DNA from: a virus | Reading direction: 5' to 3' (one strand) | DNA: 30,761 bases | Virus record (IMG/VR): IMGVR_UViG_3300029986_000928 | Location: 1-30,761 of that record | In this document: positions 7,748-14,998 of the stretch, piece by piece | How positions within the stretch are numbered: position 1 is the stretch's first letter | Layout: each line of letters starts with the position of its first letter | Made by a program: the position numbers and the translations under genes | Notes under the pieces: model-generated | Databases searched by the model: none | Told to the model about the DNA's origin: nothing | What the model saw: only the letters and a program-made list of their open reading frames with translations

Positions 7748-7779
7748 TAAAAATACCACCTACTGAAAAAGTAAGTGGT
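7748..7779 (-). terminator. Intrinsic terminator inside the structural operon
   Basis: On the minus strand, ACCACTTACT (7779-7770) pairs with AGTAGGTGGT (7764-7755), 10 bp with one G-U, around a TTTTC loop, followed by ATTTTTAT. It begins one base after the stop codon of the 49-aa gene. It would stop or reduce transcription from portal and MuF genes into scaffold and capsid unless antiterminated. Confidence 0.65.
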
Positions 7780-7929
7780 TTAATATATCGGTAATTCAAT
7801 TAAACATGATTCATAATCCATTTTAATTCCGTCTTTTGCAGCATTTTCAGCTAAGTCAATGTAATCCTGAATGTCTTTTTCGCTATACCCTAACTCTTTT
7901 GCTCTTTTTCTAAATTCATCTTTTTCCAT
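7780..7929 (-). CDS. 49-aa protein partner of the MuF-zincin (candidate immunity protein)
   Basis: 49 residues, starting MEKDEFRKRAKELGYSEKDI and ending with an acidic, hydrophobic LIELPIY tail. ATG at 7929 is preceded by AAAGGAAG at a usable distance. It overlaps the last 40 bp of the MuF-zincin gene in another frame and is followed directly by a terminator, so the two genes form one transcription unit. I do not recognise a family. In MuF polymorphic toxin loci the small gene directly downstream is often the cognate immunity gene, so that role is possible here, but it is inferred from position only. Confidence 0.75.
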   Translation of the reverse strand: MEKDEFRKRAKELGYSEKDIQDYIDLAENAAKDGIKMDYESCLIELPIY

Positions 7930-9758
7930 TCAGCATACTTCCTTTCAATGATTTCGCCTATCTCTTTCGCAATAGCGCGCGGATTTGGATTATTGCAATA
8001 CTCAGACCAAGCCTCTGCGATAAATTCACTATATCGATTTTTATTATTATTTTTCCATGCATATCTAGATAATTGTTCTGTTATTTCATTTACAGTATGC
8101 CCATCAAACAAAATTTTCACAGAATTAAGATTAGATATGCCAAGCATTCCATCAATTTGATGCCCGACTTCATGATCTAACACAGAACGTATTGTGTCAC
8201 ATCCAACCGGATGAAACTTATTCATTACATCGAATTGAAGATTTTCAAACAATTTCCCAGCATCTTTTCCTTGTACTTTGTTAAAAGCAACACCTGCGAA
8301 TTCTTGAAAGGCTTCCGTTTTGGGTAGCCAGCTCGATGCATAGACATCAGAAGGTACCCGCATCATAGACATAAATTTTTTCAGTTCTTGCTCTGCATAA
8401 GGTTTTAGCCTTTCCACATCAATGCCAGGATTTTGCTTAATAAAATTATCCAAAAAGACCTGTCTAGCAACTGGTTTTAATTGGTCATTACGCTTATGAC
8501 ATTCCCCTGTAAAATTAAATTGCTGTCTTAGCTCCGGAAATGCATTAAAGCTGTCTGTCAATCCGTGATTCCATTCATTGGCAACCTGCACGTCCAATCC
8601 TGTATAATCTGCATGTTTTATACCCAGGGTAGTCATAGCAAATTGATTAGCCTCTTGAATGGTTCTTACTTCTTTATATACTACTTTCTTTATACCATTA
8701 TCCACTGCTTTTTGCAATCCTTCTTTTGAGCCATTACCAACAAATGATTTTTTCCAGTCCTCATATTTCATAGTAGCTGGCACATGATACGTTTTTCCCT
8801 TCTCATTACGCGCGGCACGTTTACCATTATCATCTTCAAAATATGGAGCTGTACAACTGCGACACCAACAATGAAAGGGCGGTGCAGTTTTTCCTGGTTG
8901 AAAATCAGACATAGCAAAAACTTTACCGTCTAAATGACGGCATATGCTAGATGTTTTTCTATCAAGCGTGGCAACAATCTCATATTTATTGACGCCTAAA
9001 TTATTAAAACAATCTTTTTGACTGGCAGATGCGAAAAAAGCAGATTCGGTCATAACCAATCTACCGGCTGCACTCTTTGAACGATTCATGTTTTCAGATA
9101 AGGTACGGATCACTTTGTCTAAGCCATCGCCACGAATTGTTGCCTGTGTAAGTTCGGTATGAAGTTGATTCAACAGCTTATCTTTGTTATCCCATACCCT
9201 GTCTGAGAAATTTTTACCGTCCGGTGTCCATGGTTTTGATAAAATCTGTTGTATACTGACTTCATTCAACCGCTGCAATTGGATGCCAACGCCAATGCCT
9301 TTTTGTAGTTCAAACGCTGTATGGTAATAGCCATCCGCATACATCTGCTGCATTGTTTTATCTAAACCATCTAACTGATTGCCATACAAAACTTCAAGAG
9401 ACTGCTGAAGCTGTAGCTTCATAGACTCAAGTTTTGAAATATGCACTTTTGCTGATGCGTTTTCAAGTTGTTTGATCCAGGTGGAACTTACATTATTTTC
9501 TTCACCATGCTTGATATAGTCTTCGACGGTCCAGTGAAACTCTTTGAGTTCATTGGCGGTAAGAAGTTTTTTTGCATCGACATAAGAAATATCATTATTA
9601 ACCGCAAGGCGCTTATACCATAAAGACATATCGCGTTCCATAGTCTGTAATGCGACACGATATTGTTTTTCAACTTCCGTGTAATAATCAAGACCTTGAT
9701 CTAAAAGAGCGAGTTCTAACTGTTCAAAGCGACCGCGCCAATATTCAGCGTTTGGCAT
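7890..9758 (-). CDS. MuF minor head protein fused to a C-terminal zincin-like metallopeptidase domain
   Basis: 622 residues, about twice the length of a plain SPP1 gp7/MuF protein. Residues about 1-310 are the MuF head-morphogenesis domain: long helices, then CRHLDGKVF (Cys273) and PGKTAPPFHCWCRSCTAPYF, the conserved Cys/His cluster of Phage_Mu_F. Residues about 330-620 form a separate domain with HEVGH at 529-533 (HExxH zinc motif, followed by QIDG) and EFIAEAWSEY with Glu582 as likely third zinc ligand, as in gluzincin-like toxins. MuF proteins with C-terminal toxin domains are a known class of phage polymorphic toxins that ride in the head and may be injected. It overlaps the portal gene by 14 bp and the 49-aa gene by 40 bp. 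Alternative: a virion protease that acts on phage or host proteins at injection rather than a toxin against competitors. Confidence 0.88.
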   Translation of the reverse strand: MPNAEYWRGRFEQLELALLDQGLDYYTEVEKQYRVALQTMERDMSLWYKRLAVNNDISYVDAKKLLTANELKEFHWTVEDYIKHGEENNVSSTWIKQLENASAKVHISKLESMKLQLQQSLEVLYGNQLDGLDKTMQQMYADGYYHTAFELQKGIGVGIQLQRLNEVSIQQILSKPWTPDGKNFSDRVWDNKDKLLNQLHTELTQATIRGDGLDKVIRTLSENMNRSKSAAGRLVMTESAFFASASQKDCFNNLGVNKYEIVATLDRKTSSICRHLDGKVFAMSDFQPGKTAPPFHCWCRSCTAPYFEDDNGKRAARNEKGKTYHVPATMKYEDWKKSFVGNGSKEGLQKAVDNGIKKVVYKEVRTIQEANQFAMTTLGIKHADYTGLDVQVANEWNHGLTDSFNAFPELRQQFNFTGECHKRNDQLKPVARQVFLDNFIKQNPGIDVERLKPYAEQELKKFMSMMRVPSDVYASSWLPKTEAFQEFAGVAFNKVQGKDAGKLFENLQFDVMNKFHPVGCDTIRSVLDHEVGHQIDGMLGISNLNSVKILFDGHTVNEITEQLSRYAWKNNNKNRYSEFIAEAWSEYCNNPNPRAIAKEIGEIIERKYAEWKKMNLEKEQKS

Positions 9759-11154
9759 TTACATCAACCCCTTTAGACGAACGATCTTTATTGCCAAAGG
9801 TTTGCTTATAGTTATCCATTTCAGAGAGCTGTTCTTCTTTTTCTTTGGCCAACTGTTTTTCTTCTTCATCTGCATTTTCCACAAAGGGATGATTTTTTAT
9901 AATCGTCTTGCTTGAAATAATGCCGACCGAATCTTTACAGATTGTTGCAAGCTCTAAATCATTGGCTATCGATGTGCGGGTCCATGTTTGCGTGATGTTT
10001 GTAACAGCAATATTTTTCGCCTGGCAAATTGCTCTCACCAGATCGCCAAAGCCTAAACGAAATTCTGTTTCCATGAGTCCGGCTTTTAACTCTAAAAGTG
10101 AATACAGATATTTTAAAGCAACACCGGAAGCATTTCCGAAATCTTGTGGCTGCGGATCCACGCCTTGCCCCTGCTCAAATATGCCTTTGCGAGTCATATC
10201 CAAAAGTTTCTCTCTCGCCTCGATTGGAATATCGATTGTCACCGTTTCAAGACCTGACCGATCATCTGCACCAGTCGACTCCATTTTTACCGTTTTATAT
10301 TTCTTGATATCAGACAAAAAGCTGTTGAGGTCGGTGCCATTATAATTGGTCAGTAAGAAAATGATTTCTTGAATGTCTTCAAGATCATTGGCAAAGCCGC
10401 TGTAAACCTTATCATATGTATCAACCAAGGCTTTTACATTATCCAAATCACTGACTGCAATATTGTTGTTTGGAAATGGTATAAAGGGTACCCGACCCAA
10501 TGAATGCTTTAGCTGATTTGGTTCTTCACCAACCCCTGCATCCACAAAATTCATAAACAACGAGTATGCCACAAGCCCTGTATCAATTGTATCCTCAGCA
10601 GCTTTCTGATAAGCCCAGCATTCTGTATCTGTCCAGTATTCGTAAATATCCCACGTTTTTCCTTCATCATCAATATTTTTATAAACACGCAGCACCGCCA
10701 AAAGTTCTTTTTTTAGGTGCGTGGACCATATGGGGATAATCTGCTTTGAATCGACAATGCCATATTCAAATTCATTGTTTTCATTCATCCAATAATGGAG
10801 CCAGGCCATACCGGCATTGGATGCATTAACGCAGAGATCTTTGCAGTTTTTAGCGTATATATCGCCCAAAGTATCTGCTATCACTTGATTATTGGATGAA
10901 TTGCCAACATCAAACAGCGGCGGGGCGGTAAACATATACGACGCTTTCTGATTGACCAAAAGCCCATAAAAATTGCGCGGCACTCGGTTATCAGCACTGC
11001 GCAAAGGATTTTCTGTTTCATCATCTGGTTTTGTTTTATAGAGAATATCATTCTTGTTGCGATAATATCGCTCTGCTGTCAACGCATTGACAATCACGTT
11101 CGAATGACCAAGCGTGTGCTTCGCTATCAGTTTTTTTGCCGTTAGTATATCCAA
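9745..11154 (-). CDS. Portal protein (SPP1 gp6 family)
   Basis: About 469 residues, standard for SPP1-type portals. N-terminal ERYYRNKNDILYK followed by NRVPRNFYGLLVNQKASYMF is the conserved portal entry; the central GRVPFIPFPNN and the helix LDNVKALVDTYDKVYSGFANDLEDIQEIIFLL are diagnostic, as is FGNASGVALKYLYSLLELKA. The dodecameric ring at one capsid vertex is the DNA channel and terminase dock. I place the start at TTG 11154 because AAGGGGG lies 8 nt upstream; the in-frame GTG at 11163 would overlap that site. It follows TerL by about 13 bp. Confidence 0.93.
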   Translation of the reverse strand: MDILTAKKLIAKHTLGHSNVIVNALTAERYYRNKNDILYKTKPDDETENPLRSADNRVPRNFYGLLVNQKASYMFTAPPLFDVGNSSNNQVIADTLGDIYAKNCKDLCVNASNAGMAWLHYWMNENNEFEYGIVDSKQIIPIWSTHLKKELLAVLRVYKNIDDEGKTWDIYEYWTDTECWAYQKAAEDTIDTGLVAYSLFMNFVDAGVGEEPNQLKHSLGRVPFIPFPNNNIAVSDLDNVKALVDTYDKVYSGFANDLEDIQEIIFLLTNYNGTDLNSFLSDIKKYKTVKMESTGADDRSGLETVTIDIPIEAREKLLDMTRKGIFEQGQGVDPQPQDFGNASGVALKYLYSLLELKAGLMETEFRLGFGDLVRAICQAKNIAVTNITQTWTRTSIANDLELATICKDSVGIISSKTIIKNHPFVENADEEEKQLAKEKEEQLSEMDNYKQTFGNKDRSSKGVDVNAKR

Positions 11155-11167
11155 ATATATCACCCCC

Positions 11168-12415
11168 TTATTTTAATACGCTCATACCGCTTCTCCGCAT
11201 TTCATCTTCACAACCATAACGAATCGCATCGATCGCATGATTGTTTCTGTCTGGATAGGCGCTGATAAATTCACCATCTTTATTTTTCTCATACTCATAA
11301 TTCACAATTTCCTTGTAGGTATGCGGACAACGACGCTTATCAATTACAATCTTCGCTAGTCCCTGGAGCCATTTCATCCCATATTCAACGGAATCGGGAC
11401 CTTTTTTAGCGCCCCAAATATTTAAACCATAACCACGCATTTCAGAAATGGATTTTGGTTCTGCACTGTCTCCAGTTACGCGGCGCTGGCCCACTTTATC
11501 TTTAATTTTTTCATATGCCCTTTTATTGCTTAACTTTTGTTGATATACTTCGTCAAAAATATAAAGTATTTCATTCTTTTTATCATAATGCATATCAACA
11601 AACGCAAATGGATCCACAGCGAAACCAAAGTCTAAACCGTGTTTTCGACGGTCAAACATCAAAATTTCTTCATCCGTAATCATGCGCTCTTCCACATTAT
11701 CAAACACGCTACCACCAGTTCCAGTAACTTCACCAAGATACTCATGCCGATACAGTTCTTCACGGCTGTTTTTAAGCTTTTCAGCCTCAAGGAAAAATTG
11801 TTCGCCAAGCCAATTATTTGGCACTTGCAAATAGGTCGTGTGACTAATCAGACGATCTGCATCATCAATCAGCTGTTCACTATTTACCCAACTATCTCGG
11901 CTTTTTGGCGGATTGAATGAACTAAAACACCAAAACTCTTTACCACCACGCATGAGCGATTGATTGAGACTTCGTATTTCTTCCATACCGGTGAACTGGT
12001 CCAGTTCTTCATACCACACAATACCAACATATCCAAAAGGCAGCTTGATCGATTTTATTTTCGTCTTATCGTCAACACCAAAGAAAAGAATCTTTTGACC
12101 GGTGTGCTTATACGTAATTTCCAGTGGGCTTGTCTTGAATTTAAATTTCGATGTAAGCCCTAACTGCTCTATACCCCATTGAATCTGGTTAAACACACTA
12201 TTTCTAAGCGTATTGCCGACTTTGCGAAGGACTACTGCATGGCAATTGGGATGCTGTTTGAGTAAGAGTGGCACCTCAATACTGATAAACGAAGACTTTG
12301 TGCTGCCACGACCGCCTTTATTCCAATAGTGCGTATGACCATGTTTCTTTATATCGCGATGGACCTTTCGAAATGCTGGTGCGATAATCTCACTTAATCG
12401 AATTTTATTCATCAT
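11168..12415 (-). CDS. terL: Terminase large subunit (PBSX/Terminase_3 family)
   Basis: About 415 residues. It powers DNA packaging and cuts the concatemer. Walker A GGRGSTKSS lies near residue 34, Walker B YVGIVWYEELD near residue 130 and the coupling FSSFNPP near 165. The RNase H-like nuclease carries Asp in GLDFGF (about 262), GDSAEP (about 316) and NHAIDAIRY (about 396). All motifs are intact. The gene begins inside the end of TerS, with several in-frame ATGs in a repetitive GAT/ATG stretch; GGAG at 12428-12425 lies 9 nt before the ATG at 12415, which I chose. The longest frame starts at 12436. Confidence 0.95.
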   Translation of the reverse strand: MMNKIRLSEIIAPAFRKVHRDIKKHGHTHYWNKGGRGSTKSSFISIEVPLLLKQHPNCHAVVLRKVGNTLRNSVFNQIQWGIEQLGLTSKFKFKTSPLEITYKHTGQKILFFGVDDKTKIKSIKLPFGYVGIVWYEELDQFTGMEEIRSLNQSLMRGGKEFWCFSSFNPPKSRDSWVNSEQLIDDADRLISHTTYLQVPNNWLGEQFFLEAEKLKNSREELYRHEYLGEVTGTGGSVFDNVEERMITDEEILMFDRRKHGLDFGFAVDPFAFVDMHYDKKNEILYIFDEVYQQKLSNKRAYEKIKDKVGQRRVTGDSAEPKSISEMRGYGLNIWGAKKGPDSVEYGMKWLQGLAKIVIDKRRCPHTYKEIVNYEYEKNKDGEFISAYPDRNNHAIDAIRYGCEDEMRRSGMSVLK

Positions 12416-13196
12416 CACCATCATCTCCAATATCATCTATGATGCTTACCCCATCACTGTCATCGCCACCCTTTCTCAATGTTTCAACCTCAGCCCGTAA
12501 TTTTTCTACTCGTAATCGCTGCTCTTCTGTAGCCATTTCAGATCGGCAAAGTTCTTCGTACTGTTTAAGCATATTGGTCAATGCTGTCATAGCCGTAGAT
12601 TGCGCTTTTAGGAATGTAGCCTGCTTATCCCACGCAAATTGCAATTCATATTCTTCTTCCCATGATGAATCACCACTTTTCTGGCGTTTAAGAACCTTCG
12701 TCAAATCTTCATGATTCTCAACATACATTACCTTCTGTGCCCGAAGTATCGCTGCATACTTGATGCAAATATTTCCCCAAAGGATGTCGATTGGCGAAAC
12801 CTCTACCAATTCTTTTGCAATCTCCAATGTTTCGGGCGGCAGAAACTTTGCAAACAGTCCATGAGTCATAGCGTTTGCATTGCCTTTGGGCGGGCCACCA
12901 TTATTGCCAAGTCCATTTTTATTATTGGGCGGCGCACCATGCCCTTTTGCATTTTGATTGCCAGGTGGAGCTCCCTTTTTTATTGGAGCGTTCCCTTTTT
13001 CCAAGGGGAGCGCTCCCTTATTTGAATTGGAGCGCTCCTTTATTTTTTCGTCCCATTTATCTACCGTTTTCCACTTACGAATTTTTGAATCTGCAAGATT
13101 TAACTCTCTAGCAATGTCTTTAAGCAGTTTCTTCCCACCACTATCTTGCCAAAGCTGAAATGCTTTATCTCTGTCTGGACTTCTCGCTCTTCCCAT
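12405..13196 (-). CDS. terS: Terminase small subunit (XtmA-like)
   Basis: 263 residues. Residues 1-60 are the XtmA/PBSX-type HTH (SPDRDKAFQLWQDSGGKKLL, then DIARELNLADSKIRKWK), which recognises the packaging site. Residues about 55-115 are a low-complexity Gly/Asn/Pro/Lys linker (GAPPGNQNAKGHGAPPNNKN) typical of these proteins, ending in NANAMTHGLFAKFLP. The C-terminal half is helical and oligomerises, ending in an acidic tail. The DNA encoding the linker carries four evenly spaced palindromes, listed separately. The start ATG is close to AGGATGGTGG but with longer spacing than usual. Confidence 0.92.
   Translation of the reverse strand: MGRARSPDRDKAFQLWQDSGGKKLLKDIARELNLADSKIRKWKTVDKWDEKIKERSNSNKGALPLEKGNAPIKKGAPPGNQNAKGHGAPPNNKNGLGNNGGPPKGNANAMTHGLFAKFLPPETLEIAKELVEVSPIDILWGNICIKYAAILRAQKVMYVENHEDLTKVLKRQKSGDSSWEEEYELQFAWDKQATFLKAQSTAMTALTNMLKQYEELCRSEMATEEQRLRVEKLRAEVETLRKGGDDSDGVSIIDDIGDDGDDE
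12967..13038. repeat. Four spaced palindromes in terS, candidate packaging (pac) site
   Basis: GGAGCTCC (12967-12974), GGAGCGTTCC (12985-12994), GGGAGCGCTCCC (13006-13017) and GGAGCGCTCC (13029-13038) occur at steps of 18, 22 and 22 bp, each followed by CTTT-rich DNA. In SPP1-like pac phages the terminase binding site lies inside the small-subunit gene, so this cluster is a reasonable candidate. The repeats also encode the Gly/Ala/Pro-rich linker, so protein-level repetition could be the alternative cause. Confidence 0.5.
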
Positions 13197-13336
13197 TTTA
13201 CATAGTCACCACCATCCTAAAGTCAAAATAGTAATTATCTCCATTATCTTTCTATAGCTTTTCTTCCGTCCAATATTCTCACAAAATCTCTTTTTGATCT
13301 TCCCCAGTATAATATTCAATTGATTGGTACCCCTAC

Positions 13337-13365
13337 TTGACACAATATTGTCTGGTATATAGTAT
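13337..13365 (+). promoter_or_regulatory. Promoter of the flavodoxin-like gene
   Basis: TTGACA (13337-13342) and TAGTAT (13360-13365) are 17 bp apart; an alternative -10, TATGAT, lies at 13363-13368. The gene start follows 33 bp later with AAAGGAG (13386-13392) before the ATG. The perfect -35 and good spacing suggest strong expression, limited by the overlapping palindrome. Confidence 0.75.
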
Positions 13366-13383
13366 GATTATATATATCAGACA
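13349..13383. promoter_or_regulatory. Palindromic operator over the flavodoxin-gene promoter
   Basis: TGTCTGGTATATA (13349-13361) and TATATATCAGACA (13371-13383) are inverted repeats with one mismatch in 13 positions, 9 bp apart, covering the -10 region and probable start site. This is the geometry of a repressor operator, for example of HxlR, MarR or TetR type, families that often control reductases of this kind. No such regulator is encoded in the window, so a host protein would have to act here. Confidence 0.6.
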
Positions 13384-13398
13384 TAAAAGGAGAAAAAA

Positions 13399-13974
13399 AT
13401 GAAAGTGATGGGATTTATTGCAAGCCCTAGAAAAGAAGGCAACACCGCTTGGATAGTAAACAAAATACTCGAAGGTGCCAAAGAAGAAGGCGCTGAAACT
13501 AAATCATGGTATTTCAATGATCTTAATATCAAACCTTGCCAAGGTTGTTTGGCTTGCAAAAAGGGTGATCAAGGTTGTGTTATTAACGACGATATGCAAA
13601 AACTTTATGATGCGCTTGAACATACAGATGCCATTGTTTTCGGCTCACCGATTTACATGGGGCAAATGAGTTCCCAGGCGAAGATATTCACTGACAGATT
13701 ATTTGCGAGATTCTCTCCAAAATTTTCTCCGCATTTCAAAGAAAAAAGGAAAAAAAAGCTTATCCTTGTGTTTGATCAAGGTAATCCTGATTCTAGCCTG
13801 TTCCAGTCATATATTGATTATACGCAACATATTTTTCAACTACTGGAATTTGATGTTCAAAGCGTCCCCGTCATTGCTGGGATGCGAAATGGACCAGCTC
13901 ATGAAAGAAAAGAGTTACACACCACTATGAAAGATATAGGTTCGTCATTGGTTTCGGAACAATTTTCCAAATAA
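13399..13974 (+). CDS. Flavodoxin-like NAD(P)H-dependent FMN reductase (cargo gene)
   Basis: 191 residues. MKVMGFIASPRKEGNTAWIV is the flavodoxin-fold start with the SPRKxGNT FMN phosphate loop (residues 9-16). CQGCLACKKGDQGC (residues about 48-61) is the cysteine cluster found in iron-sulfur-flavoprotein-like and NADPH-dependent FMN reductases, followed by DDMQKLYDALEHTDAIVFGSPIYMGQMSSQAKIFTDR-type flavin-binding sequence. It probably reduces quinones, nitro compounds or similar substrates in the cytosol. It is on the opposite strand from all neighbours, with its own promoter and operator, no phage function, and its 3' end runs into a truncated ParB-like gene. It therefore looks like acquired host-benefit cargo. 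Confidence 0.9.
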   Translation: MKVMGFIASPRKEGNTAWIVNKILEGAKEEGAETKSWYFNDLNIKPCQGCLACKKGDQGCVINDDMQKLYDALEHTDAIVFGSPIYMGQMSSQAKIFTDRLFARFSPKFSPHFKEKRKKKLILVFDQGNPDSSLFQSYIDYTQHIFQLLEFDVQSVPVIAGMRNGPAHERKELHTTMKDIGSSLVSEQFSK

Positions 13975-14214
13975 ATAAGTTGCGATTCTGAACTTTCCCA
14001 AGAACAATGCAGCTTGTAAACGTCCATGACCACGAACAACAAAGCCAGAGCGTTTGGATACCGTTACCGATGTCCTCCAGCCCTGGCTTTGTATGATTTT
14101 CGCTAAAAGCTCTATTTGTTTTTTAGGATGCTGATTCGGATTACGCGGATTCGGCACTAATTCCGCTGGATCAATAAGCTCCGTGTATGAGCAATATATT
14201 GGTATTTCTTGCAT
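13945..14214 (-). CDS. Truncated ParB-like nuclease domain protein
   Basis: 89 residues. Residues about 10-72 are a ParB N-terminal domain: LIDPAELVPNPRNPNQHP, QIELLAKIIQSQGWRTSV and VVRGHGRLQAAL, with the RGHGR motif intact. Normal members go on from here, and those encoded just before phage terminases usually continue into a DNA methylase. Homology stops at LFLGK; the last 15 residues (FRIATYLFGKLFRNQ) come from DNA next to and inside the flavodoxin gene, which this frame overlaps by 30 bp. It is therefore a broken remnant, probably cut when the flavodoxin gene arrived. AGAGGGTG precedes the ATG, so it may still be translated. Confidence 0.75.
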   Translation of the reverse strand: MQEIPIYCSYTELIDPAELVPNPRNPNQHPKKQIELLAKIIQSQGWRTSVTVSKRSGFVVRGHGRLQAALFLGKFRIATYLFGKLFRNQ

Positions 14215-14282
14215 TGATTCACCCTCTTTAATTTTCTATAAAAACAGTCATTGTCGGCATCGCGTAAGCAATTGCATCTAAA

Positions 14283-14321
14283 AATGCAGATAACACTTAT
14301 TTTTAAAGTATTATCTGCATT
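14283..14321 (-). terminator. Long hairpin, probable terminator (possibly bidirectional)
   Basis: AATGCAGATAA (14283-14293) and TTATCTGCATT (14311-14321) form a perfect 11-bp stem that extends by ACTT/AAGT after one mismatch, with a 7-nt AT loop. On the minus strand it is followed by TTTAG within ATTTTTAG. It sits between the cytidine deaminase terminator and the ParB remnant. Confidence 0.5.
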
Positions 14322-14404
14322 CATTTCCGATAATAGAAGATTATTGGAACCTCATTTCACGGATTAATTTATGATGCCTACTTCTTTTTCCTCCTGATTT
14401 CAGA

Positions 14405-14436
14405 CAAAAGAAAAGACAGCTCCATAAAAAGCTGTC
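14405..14436 (-). terminator. Intrinsic terminator of the cytidine deaminase-like gene
   Basis: On the minus strand GACAGCT (14436-14430) pairs with AGCTGTC (14421-14415) around an 8-nt loop, followed by TTTTCTTTTG (14414-14405). It begins six bases after the stop codon at 14442. This is a standard rho-independent terminator. Confidence 0.85.
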
Positions 14437-14441
14437 CACAA

Positions 14442-14906
14442 TCATATATTGTTTTTTTTAGAGTCCGAAACTCTATTCCAGCCCCACCAGTTTGGCAGTA
14501 AATCTTCTAGGTGGATTATTTCACGTTTATCATAATCAACCATAATTTCGGTATCTTTATTTTTAACAGAAAGCTGCATCATAAATTCTCGGCAAGCGCC
14601 ACATGGCATACCGCTTATTCCTTGTGGTGGAGCATCTCTAAAGGCAATTAATCGTTTAATAACTGTTTGATTGCTGGTTATATACATATTTAGGGCAGCA
14701 ACGCGTTCTGCACATAAATTCATAACACCACTAGAGCTTTCTATACAGAAGCCTGTGTAGATATTACCATCTTCAGCTTCGAGTGCACATACAACGTGAT
14801 GGGTTCGGATGAATGGTGAAACGTTTGTTGGTTGATATTCTTTCATTGCTTCTACATATAAATGTTCCCAAATATCTCGATAGTCATTCGTTACTATGAT
14901 AATCAC
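14442..14906 (-). CDS. Cytidine deaminase-like protein (cargo gene)
   Basis: 154 residues. The zinc signature of cytidine deaminases is complete: NLCAERVA (Cys65, Glu67) and PCGACREF (Cys102, Cys105). The preceding VVCALEAEDGNIYTGFCIES matches the strand that contacts the nucleoside. The family converts cytidine or deoxycytidine to uridine; blasticidin-S deaminase-like or other substrates are possible, since the protein differs from housekeeping enzymes at its N-terminus and C-terminus. The start is a GTG at 14906 with a weak site. It lies alone between a terminator below and an imperfect CGGAAT/ATTCCG inverted repeat just upstream (about 14935-14965). It could salvage pyrimidines for phage DNA, or be host-benefit cargo. 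Confidence 0.85.
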   Translation of the reverse strand: MIIIVTNDYRDIWEHLYVEAMKEYQPTNVSPFIRTHHVVCALEAEDGNIYTGFCIESSSGVMNLCAERVAALNMYITSNQTVIKRLIAFRDAPPQGISGMPCGACREFMMQLSVKNKDTEIMVDYDKREIIHLEDLLPNWWGWNRVSDSKKNNI

Positions 14907-14998
14907 GACCTATACTGCATATTATTTTATTATCGGAATATCATTTTATAGAATTCCGACGCTCCATTCGATTTGATTGACGACACTCTTTCTTTTCG

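Noticed and set aside
14228-14296. Short GTG-started minus frame (AIAYAMPTM) ahead of the ParB remnant
   Set aside because: Only 22 codons, begins in the hairpin, no ribosome site. Could be a scrap of a lost gene.
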